In this document: one piece after another, positions 27,408-36,122 of the stretch
How the letters are laid out: each line of letters begins with the position of its first letter
Position numbering within the stretch: the stretch's first letter is position 1
Origin: an uncultured Eubacteriales bacterium
Lineage (GTDB): Bacteria; Bacillota; Clostridia; Oscillospirales; Oscillospiraceae
Assembly (NCBI GenBank): GCA_900316205.1
Contig: ONBX01000016.1
Location: forward strand, 1-61,384
DNA length: 61,384 nt
Reading direction: 5' to 3'
Notes under the pieces: model-generated
What the model was told of the DNA's origin: nothing
The model's database searches: none
Seen by the model: only the letters and a program-made list of their open reading frames with translations
Translations under genes and position numbers: made by a program

Positions 27408-28388
27408 ATGAAAAAGTACCGCAACAGTATTGTCACGGCACTGGTGTGCTTCCTCATTGTGCTTGTGCTGAATTTCATCCTGCCCCGGCTGCTCCCGGGA
27501 GACCCCATCGCCTATCTCTCCGGCTTTGCCGAGGAGGACATGACCGCCGCCCAGTACGAGCGCTATGCCTCCGCCCTGCACCTGAACGAGAGCCTGCCGA
27601 AGCAGTTCTGGTATTATCTCTGTTCCCTCGTGAACGGCACGCTTGGGTATTCCTTCAAGAAGGAGGCGGTGGTCTCCGCCCTGATCATGGAGCGCATCGG
27701 CTCCACCCTGCAGATCACCTTGCCGGCGGTAGTCCTCTCCACGGGCATCGGTCTCGTCTGGGGCCTTCACTGCGGCTACCGGAAAAACTCCCTGAGGGAC
27801 CGGCTCTCCACCTCTGCGCTGATCGTGCTGAACACGGTACCCAGCTTTCTCATCGCCCTGGTGCTGATCATCCTGCTCTGCTTTCAGCACCGGATCTTTC
27901 CCTATACCGGCCTCAGCTCTGCCGTCATGGCGCCGGGTGTTCACGGCTTCCTGGCCGACCGGCTGCTTCACCTGTTTCTCCCGGTGCTGACCCTGACCCT
28001 GGGAGCCGTCCCCTCCCGCTATCTGCTGATGCGTAACACCGTGCGCAAGGCGGCGGAGGAAAAATATGTGCTCTATGCCCGGCAGCGGGGTCTTTCCGAC
28101 CGGAAGATCCAATATAGCTACATTCTGAAGAACATCGCCCAGCCCTTCATCACCATGGTGGGCATGAGCGTGAGTCTCTGCGTGGGCGGATCCCTCGTCA
28201 TCGAGAACATCTTTTCCGTGAATGGCATGGGAAAGCTCCTGACCGACGCTGTCTACACCCTGGACTATCCGCTGATGCAGGGGATCCTGTTTGTCACCAC
28301 CGGGATCATGGTAATCTCCATCGTGGCAAGCGATCTGCTCTGCATCCTGATCGACCCGAAGGTCAGATGGGGGGAAGAGCTTGCGTAA
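27408..28388 (+). CDS. ABC importer permease 1 (NikB/DppB-like)
   Basis: A 326-residue permease with six predicted membrane helices and the cytoplasmic EAA-type loop around AEEKYVLYARQRGLSDRKI. The N-terminus carries the usual LPGDPIAYL after helix 1. ATG 27408 follows GAGGGAG. It overlaps the next gene by eight bases. Confidence 0.9.
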   Translation: MKKYRNSIVTALVCFLIVLVLNFILPRLLPGDPIAYLSGFAEEDMTAAQYERYASALHLNESLPKQFWYYLCSLVNGTLGYSFKKEAVVSALIMERIGSTLQITLPAVVLSTGIGLVWGLHCGYRKNSLRDRLSTSALIVLNTVPSFLIALVLIILLCFQHRIFPYTGLSSAVMAPGVHGFLADRLLHLFLPVLTLTLGAVPSRYLLMRNTVRKAAEEKYVLYARQRGLSDRKIQYSYILKNIAQPFITMVGMSVSLCVGGSLVIENIFSVNGMGKLLTDAVYTLDYPLMQGILFVTTGIMVISIVASDLLCILIDPKVRWGEELA

Positions 28389-29190
28389 ACAAAGAGTATT
28401 GCCGCTTTTGCTCGGCCTTCTGCTGCTCCTGCTGTTTCTGGCGGCGGCGCTGCAACCTGATTGGTTCACCTCCTACGGCCTCAAGGACATGGCCCGGCCC
28501 TGGCTCAAGCCCTCCGCGGAGCATGTGCTGGGCACCAACTCCCTGGGCTATGACATTTACACCGAGATCGTATACGGCACCCGGGACACCCTGTTCATCG
28601 GGGTGATGAGCAGTGTACTCACGCTGCTCCTGGGAGCCGCCATCGGCGCCCTCTCCACCCGAAAAGGGCTCCTCGGCGGTCTCTTCAACGGTCTCATCAA
28701 CGTCTTCGTGCTGCTGCCCCGGCTCATCACGCTCATTGTACTCTCCGCCTTTCTGGGGACCTCCCGATGGCATCTGATTTTCCTCATCGCCGCCTTCAGC
28801 TGGGTGGGCACGGCGCGAAACGTCCGGGCCCAGGTCATCCACCTGAACAGCCAGCCCTTTGTGGAAAACTGCATCATCCAGGGCTATTCCCGCTTTCATA
28901 TCGTCCTACGCCACATTCTGCCAAACCTCTATGAGGTGCTGATCTCCCGCTTTCTGCTGGGTATCAACAGCTGCATCATGATGGAGTCCACCCTGAGCTT
29001 TCTGGGCTTTGGCGATCTCTATCACCCCACCTGGGGCACCATGATCAACTTTGCCTACAAGCGCGGCGCCTTCATGCGCCAGGCCTACCCCTATCTGCTG
29101 ATGCCGGGCGTGTGCATCATGGGGCTTAGCCTGTCCTTTTACTTCATCAGCCTGTATTTCGAAGCCAGGCGGGAAGCCATTCAGAATTGA
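28381..29190 (+). CDS. ABC importer permease 2 (NikC/DppC-like)
   Basis: A 269-residue permease beginning with TTG after GGGGGGAAGAG. One N-terminal helix is followed by HVLGTNSLGYDIYTEIVYGTR, the usual DppC/NikC sequence (GTDxxGRD in others), and five further helices with an EAA loop around QGYSRFHIVLRHILPNL. It completes the transporter. Confidence 0.9.
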   Translation: MRKQRVLPLLLGLLLLLLFLAAALQPDWFTSYGLKDMARPWLKPSAEHVLGTNSLGYDIYTEIVYGTRDTLFIGVMSSVLTLLLGAAIGALSTRKGLLGGLFNGLINVFVLLPRLITLIVLSAFLGTSRWHLIFLIAAFSWVGTARNVRAQVIHLNSQPFVENCIIQGYSRFHIVLRHILPNLYEVLISRFLLGINSCIMMESTLSFLGFGDLYHPTWGTMINFAYKRGAFMRQAYPYLLMPGVCIMGLSLSFYFISLYFEARREAIQN

Positions 29191-29199
29191 GGAACTGCT

Positions 29200-29970
29200 A
29201 TGGGACAATACTTTGCCGATCTTCACGCGGGGCCGGAGAGTCAGCTCGGCTCCGCTCCCTGCTCCATCCCCGACTCTCCCGAGGCTGCAGCTCTGCGCGG
29301 CGCCGAAACCGTGGAGGAGCTTTTTGCCCTGGCCAAGGCCCTGAACTTCCAGCTGCGTTATCGGGACGCGCTGCGGGTTTACGACCGCATTCTGACTCTC
29401 GAACCGGAGAACGCCCTTGCCTATCGGCAGCGTGCACCCCGTTTTCTCAACACCCTGCAGCCAGAGAAGGCCATTGCGGACCTTCTCAAATGCCGGGAGC
29501 TGGGCGGCGATGAGGCGGACCTCTCCTACCGGCTGGGCATCGCCCGCTATCTCAGCGGCGACTATGCCGCCGCCATGGCGGAGGAGGATCGCTGCTTTCC
29601 CCTGGTGGATGAGGAGATGGGCATCGCCGCCATGTTCTGGCACAGCATGAGCGCTCTGCGCTGCGGAAGCGATCCCAAGCTGCTGCGGCACTACCGTCCC
29701 GGCATGGCTGTTGGCCACCATACCGCCTATGAACACGTGATGGCTCTGCTCTCGGGAAACCTTCCCTGGTCTGAAATGGAAATGCTCCTGCAGCGGGAGG
29801 AGAGCGATCTGGAATACGCCATTCTGGCCTATGGAAGCGTCCTGTGGCTCCGCTCCTCCGGCGAGGAAGACGCCGCTGAATCGCTTCTGCACAGTATTCT
29901 TCCCCGTGATAGCTTCTGGATCAGCTACGCCTACATCGCCGCCTGGAACGACTGGCATCGCGGAAACTGA
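29200..29970 (+). CDS. TPR-like protein at the end of the transporter operon
   Basis: A 256-residue helical protein with tetratricopeptide-type repeats (RYRDALRVYDRILTLEPENALAY; SYRLGIARYLSGDYAAAMAEE). It starts nine bases after the permease stop, so it belongs to the operon. A role in transporter assembly or in assisting the methyltransferase is possible but not shown. Confidence 0.7.
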   Translation: MGQYFADLHAGPESQLGSAPCSIPDSPEAAALRGAETVEELFALAKALNFQLRYRDALRVYDRILTLEPENALAYRQRAPRFLNTLQPEKAIADLLKCRELGGDEADLSYRLGIARYLSGDYAAAMAEEDRCFPLVDEEMGIAAMFWHSMSALRCGSDPKLLRHYRPGMAVGHHTAYEHVMALLSGNLPWSEMEMLLQREESDLEYAILAYGSVLWLRSSGEEDAAESLLHSILPRDSFWISYAYIAAWNDWHRGN

Positions 29971-30160
29971 CAATTTCCACGCAAGCATAGCCCACCTGAC
30001 CGTAACAGCCCCCAAAGCTTGTCATTACAGTCCAAGCAGACTTCATCTGGCAACTGATTGTTATATCATGCCAATGATGGCGCAGCCGACCGGCTGTGCC
30101 CCTTTTTCATTTAACTGCGAATGAACTCGCTGTTTATGCGTTTCTCTGCTCAAGGCTCGG

Positions 30161-30189
30161 TTGCACTTGACCACGCTTTTCGCTATAAT
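30161..30189 (+). promoter_or_regulatory. Promoter of the AraC-type gene
   Basis: TTGCAC (30161-30166) and TATAAT (30184-30189) are spaced by 17 bases, about 90 bases before the start. The 30.0-30.26 kb stretch holds nothing else I can name. Confidence 0.6.
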
Positions 30190-30276
30190 ACTTTTGTTCA
30201 AAACTGCAACGTCACGGACAAGACAGAAGGGTGTTCCTGTGCTATGATCGGTGTCGAATGGAGGTGCTTGACCGAT

Positions 30277-31479
30277 TTGAATGTGAGAGAAAGATATGAC
30301 CGGACGATCCGCGCCATTGAGGAGCATGCCTCAGATCCCGACCTGGATCCGCAGAAGCTTGCGGAACTGGTTGCCCGGGACAGTGGCTTTGCCGTGCGGG
30401 ACATGATCGCCGTCTTCAAGTACCTGACCGGAACGACCCTTCGAGGATACATCAGCGAGCGTAAGCTCATGGCCTCCTGCGGCTATCTCCTCGCCCAGGG
30501 CCGCCGGGACATTGAGACCGCCCTGGCCATCGCGGGATACCAGGATCAGCCCGGCTACACCAAGGCCTTCAAGGCCCGCTTCGGCCTGACGCCCGGCGAA
30601 GCAAGACGGCGCGGCGACCGCTCTCTACTGGAGGGCCCCCTGACCTGGGATGCGCTCTCCCGCAGAGGCAGGGCTCCCTCCGAAGAGCCCGAGCCCGCCG
30701 CGGCAGATGCGGAGGAGATCCGCTTCGGGATCCCCAAGTCCCAGTTGGACCGGGCGGCGCGCGCCATGGAGCTGGAGGCCTTTTACGAGCTGAGCCGCCC
30801 CATGAGCGAATATGCCTTTTCCCTCTCTCAGCGCAGCGGCCGCAGCCTGGAGGACTGCTTCCGATATCTGGACTCTCTTCGGGATTACATTCTCCCCTTC
30901 CCCGAGCAGGAGGATCCCGACGACGAGGCGCTCACCACCCAGCCCAAGCTGCTCAAGGAGTATGCGGACGATCCCTTTGTGCAGGAGATGTTTTTCCGCC
31001 TGGGGATCCGGCTGGAGACCATCCAGTATTTCCACGCCTACCACGATGCAAGCCACGAGGAGCTGCTGGACTGCGGCCCGGAGATGCTTGCCGCCTATTC
31101 TGAGACCTGGCAGCTCTCCTTCCACGACTACGTCACGCTGTGGCGGGTCTACCGGCGCAAGACAGGCGGCCTTTTCGATCCGGAGGAATGGGAAACGCTG
31201 GTCTGGAAGCTGCTGCGCTGGCTGCCGGGCGGACAGGAGGATCCCGACGCGGCTCTCACCGAGGAGGAAGCCAGGGACCTGCTGGCCTCACTGGACCCCA
31301 GGATCCAGGAGCTGAACGCCTATTATGACGAGGTAGACCGGCGCATGCGGGAATCCTACACCCGCTGGCACGGCGGACGGCTGGACCGGGAACTGGCCCC
31401 TGATGACGACCCGCTGCCGGGCAACCCGCTGGAAGAAATCCCCGAGGATCTCCTGGACGATCCTTTTGACGAAATCTGA
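30277..31479 (+). CDS. AraC-family regulator with a long unknown C-terminal domain
   Basis: Residues about 1-105 are an AraC-type double HTH (ALAIAGYQDQPGYTKAFKARFGLTPGEARR is the second HTH, listed here in two parts by position 85-115). The remaining about 290 residues are acidic, helical and not recognised. Having the DNA-binding part first is the reverse of most AraC proteins. TTG 30277 lies 11 bases after GGAGGT; TTG 30268 and GTG 30283 are alternatives. A terminator follows. Confidence 0.75.
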   Translation: MNVRERYDRTIRAIEEHASDPDLDPQKLAELVARDSGFAVRDMIAVFKYLTGTTLRGYISERKLMASCGYLLAQGRRDIETALAIAGYQDQPGYTKAFKARFGLTPGEARRRGDRSLLEGPLTWDALSRRGRAPSEEPEPAAADAEEIRFGIPKSQLDRAARAMELEAFYELSRPMSEYAFSLSQRSGRSLEDCFRYLDSLRDYILPFPEQEDPDDEALTTQPKLLKEYADDPFVQEMFFRLGIRLETIQYFHAYHDASHEELLDCGPEMLAAYSETWQLSFHDYVTLWRVYRRKTGGLFDPEEWETLVWKLLRWLPGGQEDPDAALTEEEARDLLASLDPRIQELNAYYDEVDRRMRESYTRWHGGRLDRELAPDDDPLPGNPLEEIPEDLLDDPFDEI

Positions 31480-31511
31480 AACGAGACGGTTTTTTCCGCC
31501 TCGTTTCTTTT
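31478..31511 (+). terminator. Terminator after the AraC-type gene
   Basis: GAAACGAGACGG pairs 11 of 12 with CCGCCTCGTTTC around T6, followed by TTTT. Confidence 0.75.
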
Positions 31512-31594
31512 GTCCGTTTTTGCGCTGCCGCGGACAAGACAGCCTGCCCTCCCTGTGTTAAGATGCTGCCACATTCAAACAGGGAGGGAACGAT

Positions 31595-31978
31595 ATGATT
31601 CTTACGGTTTGGAATCTCGCGAAAGTCATTATTGAGTCGTTTCATGAAAACAATCCGGAACTGATCTTTGACGAAACGCTCTTTCAGCAGATCCTGGAGG
31701 ATTGTAAAAAACTGGATCCCCTGGTGGAAGAAGGCCGTATCTTTGGCTGCGGCGTCGACCCCATGGGGGATAGCGGAAACGTTGAGGTGAAAGTGTACTT
31801 CGCCAAGGGAGCGGAGTACAGCGAGGAGAACCGGGTCCTGGCTGAGATCCTCCCCCACGCGGTCCGCATTGGAGTCTGTACCGATGAGGACGCTCAGTGG
31901 GAGGATGAGGAAGGCGTAGGGGTCTGTCTGGGACTCCGCTGGGACTATCCCCCGGCCTTCCGATTCCCCGAAGAATGA
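31595..31978 (+). CDS. Unknown 127-residue acidic protein
   Basis: A single-gene unit between two terminators. GGGAGGG precedes the ATG. The protein is acidic with a beta-rich middle (GNVEVKVYFAKGAEY) and no motif I recognise. Confidence 0.6.
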   Translation: MILTVWNLAKVIIESFHENNPELIFDETLFQQILEDCKKLDPLVEEGRIFGCGVDPMGDSGNVEVKVYFAKGAEYSEENRVLAEILPHAVRIGVCTDEDAQWEDEEGVGVCLGLRWDYPPAFRFPEE

Positions 31979-31982
31979 GCAA

Positions 31983-32018
31983 AGCGCCGACCGGGCAAGC
32001 TCCCGGTCGGTGCTCTTT
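31983..32018 (+). terminator. Terminator after the 31.6-kb gene
   Basis: A 13-bp stem (31983-31995 with 32002-32014) has one G-T pair and is followed by CTTTC. Confidence 0.75.
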
Positions 32019-32088
32019 CTATCTTGCAGTTCGAAGCCAGATATTGTAAACTAAGCTCAACCAATCTTTCCTTTGACCGGAGGCCGGG

Positions 32089-33441
32089 ATGCTGCAGCTA
32101 TCGGAACGTCTCCAACAGAATATCGCCTTTGTCCTGGGCAGCAGCCTGGAGCTGGAGGAGCAGGCGGCTTCCTCCGCCCTGTCCCAGCCGGGGAAGCTCA
32201 CCATGCTCTGCTACGCCGCCTCAGAGCTTGCCCTGACGGCTCTCATCAGCTCGGATGAGGTCGAGTCCCTGTTTCTCCCCCGGGAGGAGCAGCTTCTGCA
32301 GCGGGAGGTCGCTTCCGCGCTGCGGCAGATTGCTTTGCATGCGCTGGATATCCAGGCCTGGGAGTTGCCCGACGCCATCCGCGCAGAGCTTGCCGCCATC
32401 CGCAAGTACTGTGAAACGCTTGCCAACTGCGTGGTGCTTCCGCCGGAGCCTGAGGCGCCCGCCCCAGCTCCCCTTGTCCCCGCAGAGCACCAAGCACCCG
32501 CGCAGACAGAAGCACAGGGTCTTATGCTCTTCACGCCTACCACCGAAGAGGACGAGGTGACGCGGCTGCGCACCCAGATCCGCGCGCTGCGGGAGCTCCT
32601 GGCCGACCTGGTGCAGGAACGGGACGAACTGGTGCACGTCATCTGCCAGGAGCTGGAGGCCCGCTATTACCGGGAGCTCGGCAGTCTGGAGGCCGAGGTC
32701 TTCCGGGCAGACGGCCTGGTAAACTACTTTCGCCGCCGGGCTGAATATCTGCGCGCCGCCCGGAACCGGGACGAGAAGCCGGACCTCGAAAAAGTGGAGC
32801 AGAAGCTCCGCAAGGATCTGGAGGAATACCAAAAGGTCTACGAGGAATTCACCCGCCGCGCGAAGGAGGCGGAGGCCCAGCGTCCCAAAAGGGCCGGCAA
32901 AAGCACTTCCCTTGCGGAAACAAATACAGGCGAAAAAGCGTCTGATCCTCAGGGGCAGGAGAACGTGGAAGATGAGATCCCCAGCGAGGAGACAGAGGCA
33001 GAAGATAAGATCCTCAGTGAGGAGGATCGGCTCAAGCGTCTCTACCGCCGGATCGTGAAAGCCATGCACCCGGATCTGCATCCGGAGCAGGACGAGGCCA
33101 CCCGTACCCTGTTCAAGCGGGCGATTCAGGCCTATAAGGACGGGGATCTGAAGACGCTGCAGGAAATCGACGGGATGTGCGCCGACACAGAAGCTGAGCC
33201 CGGTCAGGATCCGCTGCAGGCGCTGCGGGAGGAAAAGCAGCGGCTTCTCGACCTGGTCTTCAGTCTGCGATATGAGATCCGGCACATCAAGACCCGCTTC
33301 CCCTACACCAAGAAGAAGCTGCTAGACGATCCCGAGCTCCTGGCCGCTGAGAAGAAGCGGCTGGAGCAGGCGCTGTTCCAGCTTCGTCAGCAGGCGGAAC
33401 GCTACCGCCGGGAGGTCGCTGACCTGGAGGGCAAGACATGA
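32089..33441 (+). CDS. Coiled-coil protein with a J-domain-like module
   Basis: A 450-residue protein. Residues about 150-270 and 375-450 are strongly predicted coiled coils. Around residues 305-360, RLYRRIVKAMHPDLHPEQDEATRTLFKR contains an HPD tripeptide in the setting of a J domain (helix II, HPD, helix III), which would recruit DnaK. Start ATG 32089 follows CGGAGG. It is coupled by ATGA overlap to the HIRAN gene. Confidence 0.7.
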   Translation: MLQLSERLQQNIAFVLGSSLELEEQAASSALSQPGKLTMLCYAASELALTALISSDEVESLFLPREEQLLQREVASALRQIALHALDIQAWELPDAIRAELAAIRKYCETLANCVVLPPEPEAPAPAPLVPAEHQAPAQTEAQGLMLFTPTTEEDEVTRLRTQIRALRELLADLVQERDELVHVICQELEARYYRELGSLEAEVFRADGLVNYFRRRAEYLRAARNRDEKPDLEKVEQKLRKDLEEYQKVYEEFTRRAKEAEAQRPKRAGKSTSLAETNTGEKASDPQGQENVEDEIPSEETEAEDKILSEEDRLKRLYRRIVKAMHPDLHPEQDEATRTLFKRAIQAYKDGDLKTLQEIDGMCADTEAEPGQDPLQALREEKQRLLDLVFSLRYEIRHIKTRFPYTKKKLLDDPELLAAEKKRLEQALFQLRQQAERYRREVADLEGKT

Positions 33442-33875
33442 ACGAGCTCATTTTGAAGCAGGCCGAGGAAGAACTGGTTGCCGCCCTGCACGCAGACGGC
33501 GCCGAGCTGACCCTTCCCCTGCCCTTTGAACGGGACATCTTTCTGCTGGGGACCGATGTCGTGGGTACCAACTATGTGAAAAACATCGCCGCGCTCTACG
33601 AAACCCTCCAGGAGGGCGAACGGGTCCGCCTGGTGCGGGAGCCGGAGAATCCCTATGATGAATACGCCATCCGCATCGACGCGCTCCCCGAGGAGGGGGA
33701 GATCTCCCAGGAAGCGTTGGCCCCTGGGAGCAAGCTTGGCTACATCCCCCGGGACCGAAACAAGATTTTTGCGCGGCTCATGGACGCGGGCAAGGATCTT
33801 TACGGCACCGTTCGCCACAAGGAGATCGTCGGCGGGTATTATCGGATCGTGATCAAGGTCTTCCTGCGCGACTGA
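33438..33875 (+). CDS. HIRAN-domain protein
   Basis: A 145-residue protein whose core (DVVGTNYVKN ... VRLVREPENPYDEYAIRI ... KLGYIPRDRNKIFARLMDAGK) is a HIRAN domain, a fold that binds single-stranded or 3' ends of DNA in HLTF-like proteins. It stands alone rather than fused to a helicase and is coupled to a J-domain protein. A role in DNA damage handling is inferred. Confidence 0.75.
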   Translation: MNELILKQAEEELVAALHADGAELTLPLPFERDIFLLGTDVVGTNYVKNIAALYETLQEGERVRLVREPENPYDEYAIRIDALPEEGEISQEALAPGSKLGYIPRDRNKIFARLMDAGKDLYGTVRHKEIVGGYYRIVIKVFLRD

Positions 33876-33901
33876 GCGATTGTACAAGTCCATATAAACA
33901 G

Positions 33902-33938
33902 AGCAGCCAACGGGAAATCACTCTTCCGTTGGCTGCTT
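33902..33938 (+). terminator. Bidirectional terminator between the HIRAN and sigma-like genes
   Basis: AGCAGCCAACGG pairs with CCGTTGGCTGCT (33902-33913, 33926-33937), with T-rich sequence on the plus side and A-rich sequence on the other side. Confidence 0.8.
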
Positions 33939-33954
33939 GTTTATTCGACTTCTC

Positions 33955-34518
33955 TCACCCGAGCAGTGCTTTCAATCTTTTCAAAGCAGCATTCTTTCGG
34001 GATTGCACCGTAGGAAACGGCAGCCCACACAGAGCTGCGTATCCCCGCAGGGTCATGGGCTCGTCCTGCAGGAACAGCGCATGGATCAAACTCTGTGCTT
34101 CCGCGTCTAGCGTTTGCAGAGCATCCCATACCGCTGTTTTCTCTGCAGCGAGGAGTATCTGCTCCTCTGGGCCGGGATCGTCTGAGGTAAGAGTGTCCTC
34201 CAGCGTGATCGGATCCGCCTCCGTCCCACTGCAGAGCTCCTCCAGCGAAAGGATTTGAAGAGATGCCCGCTCCCGCTCCTCACGCAGGTAACGTTCCCGC
34301 CTCTTGGCCCTCTCCGCCATCGGCATCAGCGCGGCGTCCACCTCAAACCAACACTCCTGTGCATCCTCACAGTCGCTGCCACGCACGAAGCAGCGGCGCC
34401 TGTTTTCTTCCTCGCGGAAGAAGGTCAGGATCTCCTTCCCCCGGATTTCCCGGTACATGACCTTCCCGTCACAGGACGGGATCGTTCCCTCTATATCTCT
34501 GATATAAAATGTTTTCAT
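33955..34518 (-). CDS. Sigma-70 region-4-like regulator
   Basis: A 187-residue protein. The last 60 residues (ALQTLDAEAQSLIHALFLQDEPMTLRGYAALCGLPFPTVQSRKNAALKRLKALL, read as two blocks) form a sigma region 4 helix-turn-helix. The N-terminal part is unusual for a sigma factor and starts YIRDIEGTIPSCDGKVMYREI. Many clostridial mobile elements carry such sigma-like proteins. ATG 34518 is preceded by AAAAGGAGAT. Confidence 0.75.
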   Translation of the reverse strand: MKTFYIRDIEGTIPSCDGKVMYREIRGKEILTFFREEENRRRCFVRGSDCEDAQECWFEVDAALMPMAERAKRRERYLREERERASLQILSLEELCSGTEADPITLEDTLTSDDPGPEEQILLAAEKTAVWDALQTLDAEAQSLIHALFLQDEPMTLRGYAALCGLPFPTVQSRKNAALKRLKALLG

Positions 34519-34819
34519 ATTCTGATCTCCTTTTCGTTTTGTTTTTTTTGGAAAGCAAAACTTGGGAGATCAGGGGTATTTCGCCAGATAACAGGCCCAC
34601 TTGCAGCGCATGCTGTCCCCTTCCCGCCTGTGCGGGCGAAGGGGAGGCTCTGTCTGCAGAGCTGTTTTCAGGCCGAAAAGAGCGCAACAAACCAAGGCAT
34701 TTTCCAAGGCCAGATCTCAGAACTCTTCTCTGCATGATCCTTATGGAAATACCCTTCGCCCATTGCGCACCAGGCTCGATATATCGTTTTTGTCCCCGTC
34801 AGGTGCATCCCGCCGGGAG
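34519..34819. other. Intergenic stretch without a recognised gene
   Basis: Some GC-rich short inverted segments (CCCCTTCCCGCCTGTGCGGG) are present but I see no gene or named site. Confidence 0.4.
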
Positions 34820-34882
34820 AAAAGAAAAAGCCGGACACCGGAACTAAGGGATACTTTGATCCCTTAGCCCCGATGTCCGGCT
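34820..34882 (-). terminator. Terminator of the zinc-ribbon/ImmA transcript
   Basis: On the minus strand a long two-part stem (34829-34837 with 34874-34882, plus an inner CTAAGGGAT/ATCCCTTAG stem) is followed by TTTTTCTTTT. Confidence 0.8.
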
Positions 34883-34944
34883 ATTTGGTGACTCGTTTGG
34901 CCGTTATGGCCGCGGTCCCGCTGCTCGGTACTTCGGTTTTGGAT

Positions 34945-35193
34945 TTAGAAGTTGATGGTCATCTTGGGTACATATGAGGAACCCAGACGAGCACGCCGAA
35001 AGGCCAAATTGAATCGCACGACGTTCTTGCACTGAGGGCATTTGGTTTCCACCACGCCCGACCCGGTCGTAATCTTATCGAACAGGCGCTTTCCGCAGTA
35101 CGGGCATCGTTTCACTACCCGCATCTCATTGGGCATTTTTCTTTCCATTCTCACAGCATTCCTTTCTTCCGTTATGGTGTTTCTTTCATCCAT
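34945..35193 (-). CDS. Small zinc-ribbon protein (Com-like)
   Basis: An 82-residue protein with RCPYCGKRLFDK and ETKCPQCKNVV, a zinc ribbon similar to the Mu Com and KTR types, and a conserved-looking basic tail. ATG 35193 has AGGAG seven bases upstream and overlaps the end of the ImmA-like gene. It may act on RNA or DNA of the element; this is inference. Confidence 0.7.
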   Translation of the reverse strand: MDERNTITEERNAVRMERKMPNEMRVVKRCPYCGKRLFDKITTGSGVVETKCPQCKNVVRFNLAFRRARLGSSYVPKMTINF

Positions 35194-35896
35194 CAAAATC
35201 ATCTCCTGCAAGTACATCTACTCCATACGGGCGATAGAGCTCAGCCTCCTCGATGAGGCCCATCCCCATCATCCGGATACAAAGTGCCTGTTTGGAAACG
35301 CCCAGCAGCTCACTCATCCCGCAAAAGCGCCCATAGGCCTCGCTGTCGGGGCAGAGCCACTTGATTCTCCCTCTCTGCCCCACTCGGATCATGGCCTGTT
35401 CAACCAACTCCCGGGGCATCAAAATGGAGGAAGTCAGTCTGTCGACCTGCCACTCCTCCCGGGACCAGGTCTCGCCTGTGCTCCTATACCGGAGAACCCG
35501 CCTGGCGTTTGCTCCCGCGGCATAATCTCTCGGATACAGCATTCTGAGAACATGGTGGCAGCCCTCGTGCATGATGGTGAAGTTCCGTCTGCCGGTCTGG
35601 TTCTCAGGCAGCAGATTCTTCTCGATGAGCACCGTCTTTCCGTCAAAGGAGAAGAATTCTTCCTCCTTATCGAAGATCTCAATCTCCAGTTCCTCGTAGC
35701 TTGTCATCCCCAGGGTCTCTCCGTCCCAGGAGATATGTCGAAACGCAACGGACAGGCCCAGCAGCTTCGTCAGAAGCAACTGTGGGTCGACAGAATGGAC
35801 CACCCTTGCCGCCTGCACCTCCGGAAGCTTCCGGTACGCGCGAACCACCCGACCCGCAATCGTATCCAATTGAGCATAGGAAAGATACCTGGACAC
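35186..35896 (-). CDS. ImmA/IrrE-type metallopeptidase
   Basis: A 236-residue zinc peptidase with the HExxH-type motif MHEGCHH and downstream Glu in the WQVDRLTSSILMP segment. Such proteases cleave the HTH repressors of mobile elements (ImmA with ImmR of ICEBs1). It is divergently transcribed from an S24/HTH repressor 230 bases away. The last 60 residues look like a small HTH (ELLGVSKQALCIRMMGMGLI). Confidence 0.85.
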   Translation of the reverse strand: MSRYLSYAQLDTIAGRVVRAYRKLPEVQAARVVHSVDPQLLLTKLLGLSVAFRHISWDGETLGMTSYEELEIEIFDKEEEFFSFDGKTVLIEKNLLPENQTGRRNFTIMHEGCHHVLRMLYPRDYAAGANARRVLRYRSTGETWSREEWQVDRLTSSILMPRELVEQAMIRVGQRGRIKWLCPDSEAYGRFCGMSELLGVSKQALCIRMMGMGLIEEAELYRPYGVDVLAGDDFDG

Positions 35897-36000
35897 TTAT
35901 CTCATCTCCCTCCATCCCGTACGTGATCGTTTGTTCTTCCGACCTGTGTACATCCGAATCGTCCCGATCTTCATGCGGTCACTGTTTGTCGGCGTTTGTA

Positions 36001-36029
36001 ATTATATTGTAACTTGCGGTTGTTGTCAA
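36001..36029 (-). promoter_or_regulatory. Promoter of the ImmA-like operon
   Basis: On the minus strand TTGACA (36029-36024) and TATAAT (36006-36001) are separated by 17 bases. CGTTTGTT/A occurs at 35928, 35993 and 36035 and may be the repressor binding site. Confidence 0.7.
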
Positions 36030-36063
36030 GTAAACGTTTGTTAACCTCAGGTTTCTTTTTCTC

Positions 36064-36092
36064 TTGACAGCATTCTTCCTATCTTCTATAAT
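36064..36092 (+). promoter_or_regulatory. Promoter of the S24 repressor gene
   Basis: TTGACA (36064-36069) and TATAAT (36087-36092) have 17-base spacing and lie about 30 bases before the start codon. Confidence 0.8.
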
Positions 36093-36122
36093 GTGATCAA
36101 CTGCAAACAGGAGGGAACTGAC

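Noticed and set aside
25604-27508. Long minus-strand frame (634 codons) opposite the solute-binding protein
   Set aside because: It is a shadow of the biased codons of the plus-strand gene and shows no domain.
30121-30276. Upstream extension of the AraC-type gene to ATG 30121
   Set aside because: The extension would read across the promoter boxes at 30161-30189, while a GGAGGT and start codons lie downstream.
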